From the NCBI GenBank assembly GCA_037178855.1, contig JASJZC010000002.1:6708501-6772500 (forward strand): a stretch of 64,000 nt of DNA, given 5' to 3'. Position 1 is the first letter of the stretch, and each line of letters begins with the position of its first letter. This document shows positions 40,401 through 50,748 of the stretch, one piece after another. The notes below the pieces were generated by a model that saw only the letters and a list, made by a program, of their open reading frames with translations, did no database searches and was not told where the DNA came from. The translations under genes were made by a program, and so were the position numbers. The DNA comes from Oscheius sp. JU75 (Eukaryota; Nematoda; Chromadorea; Rhabditida; Rhabditidae).

Positions 40401-43400
40401 ATCCGTCATGGTTTTCGCAGGAATCACAAGCAACGGAAAAACGCCGCTCATCTTTGTGCCACAAGGGGTAAAAGTGAACAGTGCCAACTATCTTGACCTT
40501 CTTCGTACCGAAGTTTTGCCGTGGGCTCAAACACACTTTCAAAACAAGCCGTGGACATATCAACAGGACTCGGCCCCGCTCACAAAGCTCGTATTGTTCA
40601 AGACTTCTGTCGCCAGAACTTCCCAGGATTCATCTCAGCTCAAAAGTGACCCTCCATTTCTCCTAATCACAATCCACTTGACTACAGCGTCTGGTCGGTC
40701 TTGGAAGCCAAAGCCTGCTCAAAGCCCCATTCAACGCTTCAATCGCTGAAAGACGCCCTCCAAAAAGCTTGGGATGAGCTCGACGGACAGTACCTGCGCG
40801 CCACAGTGGATGCCTTTCCGAAGCGCCTCAAGGCTTGCATGGATGCGGATGGAGGATATATTGAAATTTGATGCTGAATATTATTCAATAAAATATTTGT
40901 TGTTGTCCAGAGTCAAATAATGATCCGAGTCGCTTGCCACGACCTCTTTTTCCTGTATCCGTAATTATGCGTCACCCTGTAGGCTGATTCAACACTAGTT
41001 TTTATGCTCTATTCGACCAACATAGTCTCATGCTATAGAGTTTTTGGGTTTGTCTAGAAAACAATGGATACCGTTTTCACCCCCTTGGCAAAATCAATCT
41101 AAAAAAGAGACCCAAACAATCTACCAGAGAAAAATCTTTCCGTTCTTTTAATACATAAGATCTAACAATGTAGAAACTTAGGTTCAAGCTATTCGAAATA
41201 CCATTTAGGATTTAAACGTTATGAACTTTTTTGACATGTCACTTGCGCCGCACAAGCTGTTTCACGGTCGCAGTTTCCACCACTGTGCAAATTTAAAAGT
41301 AAATCTCTCGACCTGACTGTGAAGTGAATAGATTTGCGAGATGTTTTCCATGATATCTAGCCACCTAATGTGCAAACGTTTTCTGATTTCTAAGAAAAAC
41401 GCATTTTTTACGCGCCAATACTTATCGGCCATCCTGTATATAGGGCAGGGTACAAAAGTAGTTATAACTGTCTTTGGGCCCTCTAGGGGCGATAGCTTGG
41501 ATAGGAAGTTGGGATGGGAAATGGGTTCAAAGTGAAAGGGAAGTGGGTTCGAGGAACGCGAAGCGGGGTCAGAGAGTGGGAAGTGGGTTTAACTGGTTAG
41601 AAGCAGTCTTTAGCAGAAAAAGGACAAGATAGGTACGCCCCGAAGTGGCGCAACAAGTGATGCTACACTCTTTAACTTGTGTCAGAAAAGAAGAAAACGG
41701 TTAAAAAAGACAGAAAAATCGAATATCACTTTTGTCTTGGAAAAATAATATGTCTGTCTGCGCAAAAAAAAAACAGCAGTGACACCACCTCGCAGTGACA
41801 CCGCCACGACCTCTTTTTCCTGTATTCGTAATTATGCGCCCTGTAGATATCTAATTACTAGCTATTTGTTTTCATGTAAACTTTAAAAAAATTGCTTTTA
41901 GTTATTTGAAGTTACAATTGGGGTCTAATGGGAAGCGCTCGTTGTACAGAAGAATCTGATAATGTTTCCTACCGGCTGGACAGATTTCACTTTGTGAGAT
42001 TGGGCTAAGCTTGACCGGGTTCAGTACTGTATCCAGTGTTCCAATCTTGAAAACAACCACCCTGGCAAGATTGTCCACTGCCAGTCTCATAGCTTCCACT
42101 ATTTGTAATGTACTGACCTTGTCAGCTGTAACAATTAAGATGAGGAAGAAAATGCAGAGACCAACATAGCTTCCACGTTCTATTCTTTGTCCATGTTTGT
42201 ACCCAGGTTGCAACCGGGAATGGCCACAAATGGTGAGAGTGTCTGGCAAAGATCTTTCAGACTACAAGAAAGTGAGACAGAGATCTGTTACAGATACTTC
42301 GTCCTCTTGACAGTGATAATGATGGTCTTCGGCACATTGTATGATCTCTTCGTCTTCCAGGCAGAATTGGAAAAGTTGCCTCCCGATGTGGCCAAGACTC
42401 ATCGAGATAAGTCACGTGAGTTTCACTGTCTCTGTCTTTCTCATTCCTACATATTTCCAGACCTCTTCGTCCGAGTAGTTCTCGCCTACAGCATGTACGA
42501 AAACGGTCGCTGGATCCTTAACACCAAGAAGAACGACGGAGACATTGACTGTCTCCACGGAATGAGAGTGCTGAGTATGTGCTGGATCATCCTGGGACAC
42601 ACCTACTACTACATTGGTAGGAGTCTGACCACTGACAATCTGATTCCAACACTCATCAACTTCCCCAAAATGTTCTATACCCAAATAATTGTCCAGGCTC
42701 CACTGGCTGTGGACTCCTTCTTTTTTCTCAGGTACTGATTCCGTCACAATTAAAATAGCTTTCTATTCAGTGGAATGCTTTCTTCCTACCTCTTCTTCAA
42801 ACGAGTCTTCAAGCTGAAAACCTTGAGAAACTTCTCCAGTCCCCTGGTCTGGCTGATGATTGCCTTCAAGCGCTACACTAGGTAGACAAAATGTAAACGA
42901 ATACATGGGCATAGATTGACACCAACTTATGCTGTAATCATGCTCTTCGACGTGACTCTGTTCATGTACGTGTCTTCTGGTCCGTTCTGGAGAGCTATTG
43001 AACCTCAGGTAGGACGCGAAAGAAATGGAGAGACAGACAGACAGAAAGAAAGACAGAGGGAGAGAGAAGCAGAGCGACAGAGAAACAGAGACAGAGGTAG
43101 AGACAACCAGACTCCTTAGGGCTGTCGAATCAGTGGCTGGACCAACTTTGTCTACCTGAACAACTTCCTCCTCCAGGATAAGGAATGTGTAAGTTTTCCG
43201 GCTGTCTGATTTCCAAACAAACGTTCAGTGCATGGGCTGGACATGGTACTTGGCCAACGACATGCAACTGCACATAGTTCTTGCACCGATTCTTATTATA
43301 ACCTTCTGCAAGTTTGTCTCTTTTCAATTAAAGTTAAGAGAACGTTTTTTAGAAGCATGAAATGGGGATTCGTGGTCAGTGGGGTGCTGATGGCTGCCTC

Positions 43401-44378
43401 TTCGATTGTTCACCTTTGGATAGTACTGGTCAATGACTACCCGCCGGCTCCGATTCTGACTGCCAAGCTACAAATGTGGGTGACAGAAATAGTGAAGGTG
43501 AAAGTTTCTTTCAGTGTTCACAAGCTAGATGCCTACTGGAACGATGTTTACATCCGACCCTACGTTCGCTGTGGTCCCTTCATAATCGGTGTCTGCATGG
43601 CCTACATTTTAAATCATGTGACCAAGGGGAATTCTCTGCGTGTCAAAATGAGCAAGGTGTATCTATCTGCCTCTTGGAGAAACTTGATGTTCAGAAACAA
43701 TTGCTCATTGGATGGACCCTGTCTACAATCCTTGGCCTGTACTCTGTCTTCGGACTGGCTGTCTACGCAAAAACTGGAGACATTTCGGAATGGTGGAGAA
43801 TCCTCTACGTGCTGGTTGGACGGCCTTCTTACGCTCTAGCTATAGCCTGGGTGGCCTTCGCCTGTGCTACTGGAAATGGTGGTCCTGTCAATACTTTCCT
43901 TGGCTGGAAACTGTTCATTCCACTCTCAAAGATCACCTACTGCGCCTACCTTCTTCATCCGATTCTGCTGCAGATCTATAACTTGTCTAGACCACAGCCC
44001 TTCCATTTCACTACCTTCTTCCAAATGGTACGTTGACAGAGAGACAGACAGACAGAGAGCTTACAGTTACGACATACCATGGAAGCCGTCTTCGTCTCCT
44101 ACAGTCTGGCCTTCTTCTTCGCCTGTGCCTTCGAGAGACCCTTCTTCCACTTCGATGATATGATCCTCTCTCCCAAGAAGAGAGAGGCCAAAGAGGCGGC
44201 CCGTCGACAGAATGGAACTGTCGAAAAGGTCCCCATGATCGAACAGAATGGAACTGTCGAAGAGGATCCCATGATCGAACAGAACGGAACTGTCGAAGAG
44301 GTTCCCATGATCGAACAGAATGGAAACAAGACAGAAGATCAGATGCGGTTCATCGATGAGAAGGTGGAGGAAAAGTAG
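37438..44378 (+). CDS. NRF-6-type (nose resistant to fluoxetine) membrane acyltransferase
   Basis: A long multi-exon gene. The start at 37438 encodes a signal peptide, MRALFLLLLPAAVLPALHG. An acidic segment follows (DLFGSEEDYDEEDVE), then an extracellular NRF domain with cysteines (ECTSDMLYLAW, NCTDCKCTP, VLDSIGKVPSGILGGNN, SWTTCRK, CMPDSC, VCEVAVECRRETQEAAMSS). From about 42265 come around ten membrane segments of the acyltransferase-3 family, including CLHGMRVLSMCWIILGHTYY with its conserved His, DSFFFLSGMLSSYLFFKR, WRILYVLVGRPSYALAIAW and ITYCAYLLHPILLQIYN. The tail has three 12-residue repeats. The first domain and membrane part are separated by a 3-kb intron holding a transposon. Nematode NRF-6 and NDG-4 act in gut lipid or yolk handling and drug response. 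The intron at 38160-38194 is a 35-bp GC-AG intron. Several exon borders are by eye. Confidence 0.85.
38369..38510 (-). repeat. Dispersed minisatellite, about three inverted units
   Basis: Reverse-complement units (CCACAGCCTCTACAGCTGTT, AGGTCATATCGTTTTTCC, CACAGCCTCCACAAATTAAG) in an intron of the NRF-6-like gene. Confidence 0.8.
39122..39250. repeat. CTCTGTCT-rich simple sequence in an intron
   Basis: Imperfect tandem CTCTGTCTCTCTGTTT-type tract immediately behind an NRF-6-like exon. Confidence 0.75.
39743..41843 (+). mobile_element. Composite second copy: inner element plus captured flank and a second 3' end
   Basis: TA-flanked (39741-39742 and 41844-41845) insertion in the NRF-6-like intron. 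39743-41786 repeats 14276-16318 of the first locus almost base for base; the one difference I saw is an extra C in a run near 41085. The copy starts exactly at the inner element's left terminal repeat. It runs past the inner right end (40979) into the right parts of the middle and outer elements. It then stops at GCAGTGACACC, which is repeated 16 bp later, and continues into a diverged second copy of the inner element's last 41 bp, ending CCCTG at 41843. Confidence 0.85.
39893..40871 (+). pseudogene. Tc1/mariner DD37D transposase, second inactivated copy
   Basis: The same broken frame as at 14426-15404, with the same two missing bases (near 40045 and 40577) and the same TGG-to-TGA change (near 40647). 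The identical lesions show it was copied after the enzyme was dead, or is co-inherited from one dead source. Confidence 0.85.
43022..43108. repeat. GAGACAGACAG simple sequence in an intron
   Basis: Imperfect GACAG/GAGAGACAG tract between two exons of the NRF-6-like gene. Confidence 0.75.
44208..44324 (+). repeat. In-frame 36-bp coding repeats in the NRF-6-like tail
   Basis: Three near-identical 12-residue units, NGTVEKVPMIEQ, NGTVEEDPMIEQ and NGTVEEVPMIEQ, plus a partial fourth, in the acidic cytoplasmic tail. Confidence 0.9.
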
Positions 44379-44474
44379 ATTCATGTATAGTCTATAGAGA
44401 GCTTTGAGTCGTGAGCTTAGTTTTGACAAGCTTGTACAAACTAATAAAGAGATTGTCGTAGATGAGCATTCCCA

Positions 44475-44550
44475 GAGCCACAACAGCCACAGCCTCAACA
44501 AGGTCATGCCGTTTATCCAGGATCGTTAGGTCACAGCCACAGCTGTTATT
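44475..44550 (-). repeat. Dispersed minisatellite, inverted units
   Basis: Contains GCCACAGCCTCAACAAGGTC, GCCGTTTATCCAGGATCG and TTAGGTCACAGCCACAGCTG, the reverse complement of the family consensus, just downstream of the NRF-6-like gene. Confidence 0.75.
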
Positions 44551-45481
44551 TCCTGTCATTTCTTCAATAGCCAAAACAGTTTCAATAACTTGCCCTTTTG
44601 TACTAGAAACTTTACAGTAGCTTTCGCTTGGAATCCCTGACTCTAAAATACCCTTCTCTGACCATCATGACTAGACTCTATAACTCTCAATGTCTTGTTA
44701 GTAGCTGCCTTTCACAGTCGCGAGAACTCCGTCGACGAGGAACGTCTGACCATCATGACTAGACTCTGTTGTCGGCTTTGCCGCCTGTTCGGCGGTTTTA
44801 TTGAACTCCGTTTCATCCAATGTCAAGAAACTCCCCAATAGCTTTCTTTTTACAATTAAAACAGTAACTTGTCGCTACTGGAGGAGACGATAGCCTCCCG
44901 AACAACAAGCTGTGTGGATGCTGGAAAGACAGTAAAGGGTCAGTAAAGGAGATGTGACGGAGCAGTGGTAATGCTGGAACTGTCTGGAGGCTGCGGAGAA
45001 GATATTGGATCAATGCGAATACCTCGAATGACCATGTGACCCTGAAATTACTACAAACTGTTACGGAAGCTCTGAGAGCCGGTTGTCTGCAATAGTTAAT
45101 GTCAAACTCTGCGTGCCAATCCCCTTATGTCCAGCCGCGTAAACAAAAAAATCTCTTCCGACTGGACACACAAAAACGCGCCCCGACTACCGATCGATCC
45201 TTTAGTAGCCGCTGCCCTCGATAAGGTTCTCTGGCCTCTCGGTTCTCATAACATCTCTTGACCGATGTTTAAGCTTCTTCTTTTCTCCCCTTATCAATGC
45301 CTATCCAAGTGACCTATGTGGACAGCCGTCCGCTCTCCCCTGCGACAAATAGCTCGCCATAAACAGGTAGATCATATCTATTTTAGACAGCAAGGGAACT
45401 AAAACGCCGTTAGGAAGATTTTCCATGTATAAAATTCATGTATATTCCATAAAAGAGAAACAAGACAAAGAGAATCTTTAT

Positions 45482-45546
45482 TGCCTGGGATCGAACCCGT
45501 ACCATTTGCACCACAGACCGCGCTCTTACCCGCTGAGCCAGGGGGC
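45482..45546 (-). other. tRNA-like remnant with A and B boxes
   Basis: On the minus strand it reads TGGCTCAGCGGGTAAGAGC (A box, with a GCTC/GAGC D stem) and GGGTTCGATCCC (perfect B box). The anticodon stem does not pair and the acceptor ends match over only a few bases, so a tRNA-derived SINE or pseudo-tRNA is more likely than a working tRNA. Confidence 0.5.
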
Positions 45547-45707
45547 AGAAGTATATTATCTCGCGCAAAAAAACAGGCGTGATTAGAATCCAGTTCACTG
45601 TTCTCGCGAGAAATAAACATGAACACAACATAGTGATTACACTGGTCCTGAGAGACCAAGTTGACCCTCTCGCATCCCAAAACAACACCTGTTCTATTCC
45701 TCTCAAA

Positions 45708-47597
45708 ATGCGTCCCTTTTCCCTTCAACTTCGGCGCTTCTTCGCTACTACGAAAAAGGTTCATCTCCGTCTTCTTTTCCTAACTTTTCTAATCGTGAAT
45801 CTTCATGTTGTCCTGCCGGCCATGTCCTCTTCACGGCCACCTCCTGCTGCCCTCCTGGAAGAGATCAAAATCCCGCCGAGATGGCTCTACGGTCCCGGAC
45901 CATCGAACATGGTAGACTCGGTGGCCAATGTTCAGAGCAGGAACCTGTTGGGACATCTGCATCCAGAGTTCTTGAAGGTATAAATGATTTGTAGAAGTAA
46001 CAAAATGGGGCTTCAGATCATGGACGATGCTCGGGAGGGTCTGAAGTATGTCTTCAAGACGAACAACAGCTACACTTTTGCTGTCAGTGGTACAGGTAGG
46101 ACAAGATTTCAAAAAAGGTTTTTGAGTGAAAGACATGGCTTATCTGTTTAGCGAAGATTTGAGAAGACGTGCGGTTAGGGAGTTCCCATTTCTTATCCTT
46201 GACATATTGGGACCAAACTTTCAACAGCCCTGATGTCCGTGCTAGAGCAATATTTCCCATGACCAGTAGCCACGAACCATTACTGACAGACATGTTGCAC
46301 TGCAGGCTGTATCTGGTCAGAGAACTAGGTTATGTATCCCTCTTTGAAATAAAACCTTAAATTTTTTACTCTTAGCAGGATAGTAGACGGGTCAGTTGAG
46401 AAGAGGCTGGGTACGAGAATGGAAAGTTCGTAGACAAATGATAGTCACTGAGGCTGTGAAAAAAAAAAATAGACATCAGCTCTGGTAGCTGGAAGTTCTT
46501 TAATCTAGTCTATTTTTGCGTAGACCTTCAAATGTAACTTCAAAACTCTAGCTGGCAGGGCACGGATCTTCATCAGCTGTCACTTTTCAGGCCACGCCGG
46601 CATGGAAGCCGCCATACTCAACCTCCTGGAACGTGGCCAGAAGCTTCTCGTTGTCCAGATAGGACTCTGGGGACAACGAGCCGCTGATCTTGGAAGAAGA
46701 CTCGAGCTCGATGTCCATGTTATCGAGGCTCCTCTAGGAACTGCTATGCCTTTGGACAGGATTGAGAAAGTACCTCTTTGTATATTTGGAGCTCATTAAA
46801 CTGCTCAGGCATTGGAAGAAGTCCGTCCTCAGGTCATCTTTGTCTGTCACGGAGACTCTTCGACCGGTGTGGCGCAGCCTCTAGAAGGAATTGGGGCAGC
46901 TTGTCGCAAAACGGACACTTTGTTCCTGGTCGATACTGTAGCCTCGCTTGGAGGAGCCCCGTTTGATTCGGACGAGCTCGGAGTCGATTGTGTCTACTCG
47001 GCGACGCAGAAAGTTCTGAACGCTCCTCCTGGTCTCGCTCCGATTTCCTTCTCTGACAGGGCTATTGCCAGTATTAGGAACCGGAAGACGAGAGTGGCCA
47101 GCTTTTACTTCGATGCCTTGGAGCTAGGAAACTATTGGGGATGTGATGGTCAGGCCAGGAGATACCATCATACTGCTCCAATCTCGACTGTCTATGCACT
47201 GAGAGAGGCTCTGGCTGAAGTTGCGAAGCAGGTGAGAGAGCAGAGACAAAGACGGAAATTGGATTTTCAGGGTATCGACCAGGAGATCCAGCGCCACCTA
47301 AACAATGCCCAGAGACTATACTCCCAGTTAGAAGAAGCCGGCATCAACATGTTTGTCGAGGACAAGACCATCCGTCTGCCATGTTTGACCACAATCCTGG
47401 TCCCCGAAGGAGTCGACTGGAAGAGTGTCCAGGAAGAGCTGATGGGTCAAGGAGTAGAGATAGCCGGTGGACTGGGCGCCACTTTGGGCAAAATCTGGCG
47501 CCTGGGTACTTTTGGAGCCAACTCGGAAGAGGATCGTATCAGCAAGGTCGTGAAGATGCTCATCACTGCCGTTCAGAAAAGAAAGAGCAATCTGTGA
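45708..47597 (+). CDS. AGXT: Alanine-glyoxylate aminotransferase (AGXT-type)
   Basis: Five exons join exactly: 45708-45977, 46017-46095, 46591-46769, 46809-47231 and 47271-47597, giving 425 residues (387 from the second Met; human AGXT is 392). The enzyme uses PLP to convert glyoxylate and alanine to glycine and pyruvate. Visible motifs are LYGPGPSNM, GHAGMEAAILNLL, WGQRAADLG, CHGDSSTGV, LVDTVASLGG with the PLP Asp, YSATQKVLNAPPG with the PLP Lys, NYWGCDGQARRYHHTAP and AGGLGATLGKIWRLG. The first 38 residues are basic then hydrophobic (RPFSLQLRRFFATTKK, LLFLTFLIVN) and precede a second Met (45822) starting MSSSRPPP. The C-terminus SNL resembles a weak PTS1 peroxisomal signal. This suggests organelle targeting set by start choice. 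It lies 367 bp upstream of PSMD8. Confidence 0.95.
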
Positions 47598-47964
47598 TCG
47601 AGAATTATTGTCTGTATAGCTCGGGTTATAATAAATTTTATGTGGTCACAACAGTTTTACTCATATTGCTGTGAAGGGCATCGAGGGGCTTACCATGATA
47701 CCCTATACCTTTTGTTGAAAGAAGCCTCCAAAGTCTACCAGGGGTTTTCAAATACTGTTTATTTTCCTTCCCGGAAACTGTAGGAATAATTTGTACGCAA
47801 TTGCGCATTCGGTCCAGAGCGCGTTTGTCAATTGTCACTACGAATCGGCCTTCATTATATTCTGTCATTTTTTCATATTTTCTAATTCTTTATCGTGCTA
47901 TTTCTTTAAAAAAAAAATACTAAAAAGGCAAATAAAGACTTTACCAACAAATTTCCTCTTACAG

Positions 47965-50372
47965 ATGGCCAACCTCCAGCAGCTTCATACCACGCTCTTG
48001 TCCGAATTCGGCAAGGCCCAGAAGAATCCGAACACTATCGAGCAAATCCTCGGGCAGCTGAGAGAGGCTCTCAACAACAGTACTACGGATTCCAGTGCTT
48101 TGAGTGCTATCTACAAGTGGGTTCGGGTGTCAATTTAGTTTACAAGCTGCTATTGTATCTGTCTACCTGTTCCCATCCCCTGTAAACTTTACATAGGCAT
48201 CATTTACCTTTCTAGTATGTCAAATAGCCAACAAACTACGGACTTTGAACAGTACCAGACGCTTTCGCTCCCGGCGGAGCGATCTTTTTGTAACTTCAAC
48301 TGTTCTGTCTCGACTTGTCAACTCTAGTCTACGATAACACTTGACAGAAAAAGCTACAGAAAAAATAATGGTCACCGTGATCTGTCGAACTCTCCCAAAC
48401 ACTGAATAGTCTTTTCATCAGATGACAGTGCAATGTCAAACCTTGACAGTAAAGGACAGATCTATGAACTTCGCAACAGGCAGACTCAGTTTCGAGCTTG
48501 AGTAAAGACCGATACTAGTAAAGACCGACAGCTTTGGTAGGCTTCTGGTATACTTTCTGTTTATGTGTTCTTTGGCACCTTAGACTTACTTGACCTAAAC
48601 TAACATCCCTTCCAGCTGATATATCGTCTGATAGAACTTGAAAGGTACCAGTTATGAATACAGGCCATCCAACCTTAGCAAAGAAACAGACCCGTTTCAG
48701 GGATGTCTACGAGATCTCTGCTCTGCTCGCCGTCTTGAAAGCTGACATGAAGTCTTTCGAGAACGCCATTCTTCAGGTACTTCCACTTTTGCTCATTTTT
48801 TGTACTCATCCACTCATTTAGGTGCTCTCCTTCTACGAGATGTCTCCCTCCGACCAGGAGAACAAGCACCTGATGCTCGGTCTCTACCTCATGTTCCTTC
48901 TCGCGAGTAAGGATCGTCTCTCTGACTTCCATATGGTCTTGGAGAAGATTCCGCAGTCTGAACAACTGAACAATGCCTATATTGCCACCCCGGTCAAGCT
49001 GGAGCAGTCTCTGATGGAAGGAGCTTACAATAAGGTCGTCCTGACCGAGAAGAACATCCCGAATCCCTTCTACACGATCTTCATTCGCATCATGATGGAT
49101 GCTGTTAGGTGGGATTTGGTTTTTGACATGATTGTATAGAATTCAGGGAAAACATTGCTTATTCGATCCAGAAGTCTTTCAAGATGGTCAGTCTTTCAGT
49201 GGCTACTACCATGCTTCTGTTCGACAATCAGGCACAGACTACGGAGTTTGCTAATCAGGTATGCCTTTTTCTTCTTATTACCAGAGGAAAGAGTATGGGC
49301 TAGTCTTCCATCCTTCGCCACATTAGAGTTTGTCATCCTATCACCAATCTTTGGATCAACTAGTCCCTATTTATTGTCGGTATGTCTATCTGCTGTCCCA
49401 TCAGGGTTCCGCTTCTCAGCTCTGACAGCCAATCTAACAATTTCAACAGACGTCTTCTCCTATAGCTATCCCCGGTTTTTTTCTTCTTACCCGGTTTCTG
49501 GCAACCTGCCAGCACCTACACTGCCCATATAGTCCTTGTCAAATTGCCATCAAACTAGCCAGCGGCATCTATCCTTTTCAACAAGCAGCCTGAGGGGCGC
49601 TTGCGCAGTCCTATTTTTGAGACTTGTCAGCCAAAACCTTAATAACCTCTGACTTGTCATCTTTAGTTCGTGATCCCGGACAAAGAAAAATGAAAAGAAG
49701 CACAGCCACCTTGGAATTTGGAATAGTATAGATCATCTTTGTCCTGTCCTATCAATCCGTTCGCTTCTAATCTTCTAATCAGGCATTGTTAGATTGGCTG
49801 TCAGAGCTGAGAAGCGGAACCCTGATGGAATATTGTTGTAACACGAGAGAGCGAAATCAAATGTTAGCTTTATTGGTGTCCAAATCTCTTGAAGTCCTAA
49901 AGCGCACTTATATTATACAATAAGAGAATACTAAAAGGAACATGAATATCGCATTCCAGCCCCTCAACACATCAATTTCATATCTTAACAAACCGTCCCT
50001 GTATCTTCCGTTCACCTGTCCTGTTCAAGTTAAACGTCTTCAAAGTCGAAGTTTTGTATCTGTCATCCTGTCCTATTCTAACCGTGTATGTCTGACAGTC
50101 CCGTTCTTATCCTGCCCCTGTAACTTGACAGTGTCTTCATCAGACAAGCATCTTGAAAGCTAACATCCATCTTCCGGAAAGAGACACTATCAGAGATTCG
50201 CAGCAGTCTCAGTCTCCTAAAACATCCAAACTTTCAGCACCACTGGAAGTCGGAAGCCGGCTACTTCGTCTTCGAGTCGACTCCCGTCGCACAGGAGAAA
50301 CAGCCGCTGGAGACGACACGAATTGCCAAGCAGATGCTTTACTACGCGAAGCAGCTCGAGATGATCGTCTAA
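47965..50372 (+). CDS. PSMD8: 26S proteasome lid subunit RPN12/PSMD8
   Basis: Five exons join exactly: 47965-48116, 48701-48776, 48822-49108, 49147-49258 and 50238-50372, giving 253 residues (classic human form 257). Family features are visible: DVYEISALLAVLKADMKSFE, LMLGLYLMFLLASKDRLSDF, PVKLEQSLMEGAYNKVV, NIAYSIQKSF and the conserved end RIAKQMLYYAKQLEMIV, which locks RPN12 into the lid during assembly. The start directly follows CTTACAG, a likely trans-splice acceptor. Introns 1 (584 bp) and 4 (979 bp) are long; intron 4 carries a 43-bp perfect inverted repeat. The gene follows AGXT on the same strand. Confidence 0.95.
49398..49828. repeat. Foldback element: 43-bp perfect inverted repeats, 345-bp loop
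   Basis: Arms at 49398-49440 and 49786-49828. The left arm starts CCATCAGGGTTCCGCTTCTC and the right is its exact reverse complement. No TA or other obvious target duplication flanks it, and the loop has no coding frame. Confidence 0.85.
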
Positions 50373-50748
50373 CTCTATACATTACTGTTGTGTAACTTAT
50401 TGTCCTAAAAACTACATTTCTGTCTTATCAAACCGGTAAGAGTAAACCTTGGAATATTTATGTCAACAGTGAGCAATACGAGTGAGGATGAGAATCACAG
50501 AAAACAACGAAGGCAACAACAACTTCAGAACGCGAGACGGTACGGCGGGTGACAAGGTTAAAAAATATGAGGTGATAAATTTAGAGAGACACACACACAC
50601 ACTTTGCTTTTGCTTAGCTCTGATGAGATCACTGATTTGTTTTGGAAAGAAACCGGGACGGTTCTCCTCTACCCGTAATGGAGGAAAAACTAGAGACACG
50701 TTGGAAATTGATGAAGATAGTGAAAAGAAGTGTTTTGGGGAGCTGGGA

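Larger units (their letters stand above)
44379..45707. other. Spacer between the NRF-6-like gene and AGXT
   Basis: No gene seen. It contains inverted dispersed minisatellite units (44475-44550), a tRNA-like segment (45482-45546, minus) and presumably the AGXT promoter near 45.1-45.7 kb. Confidence 0.5.
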
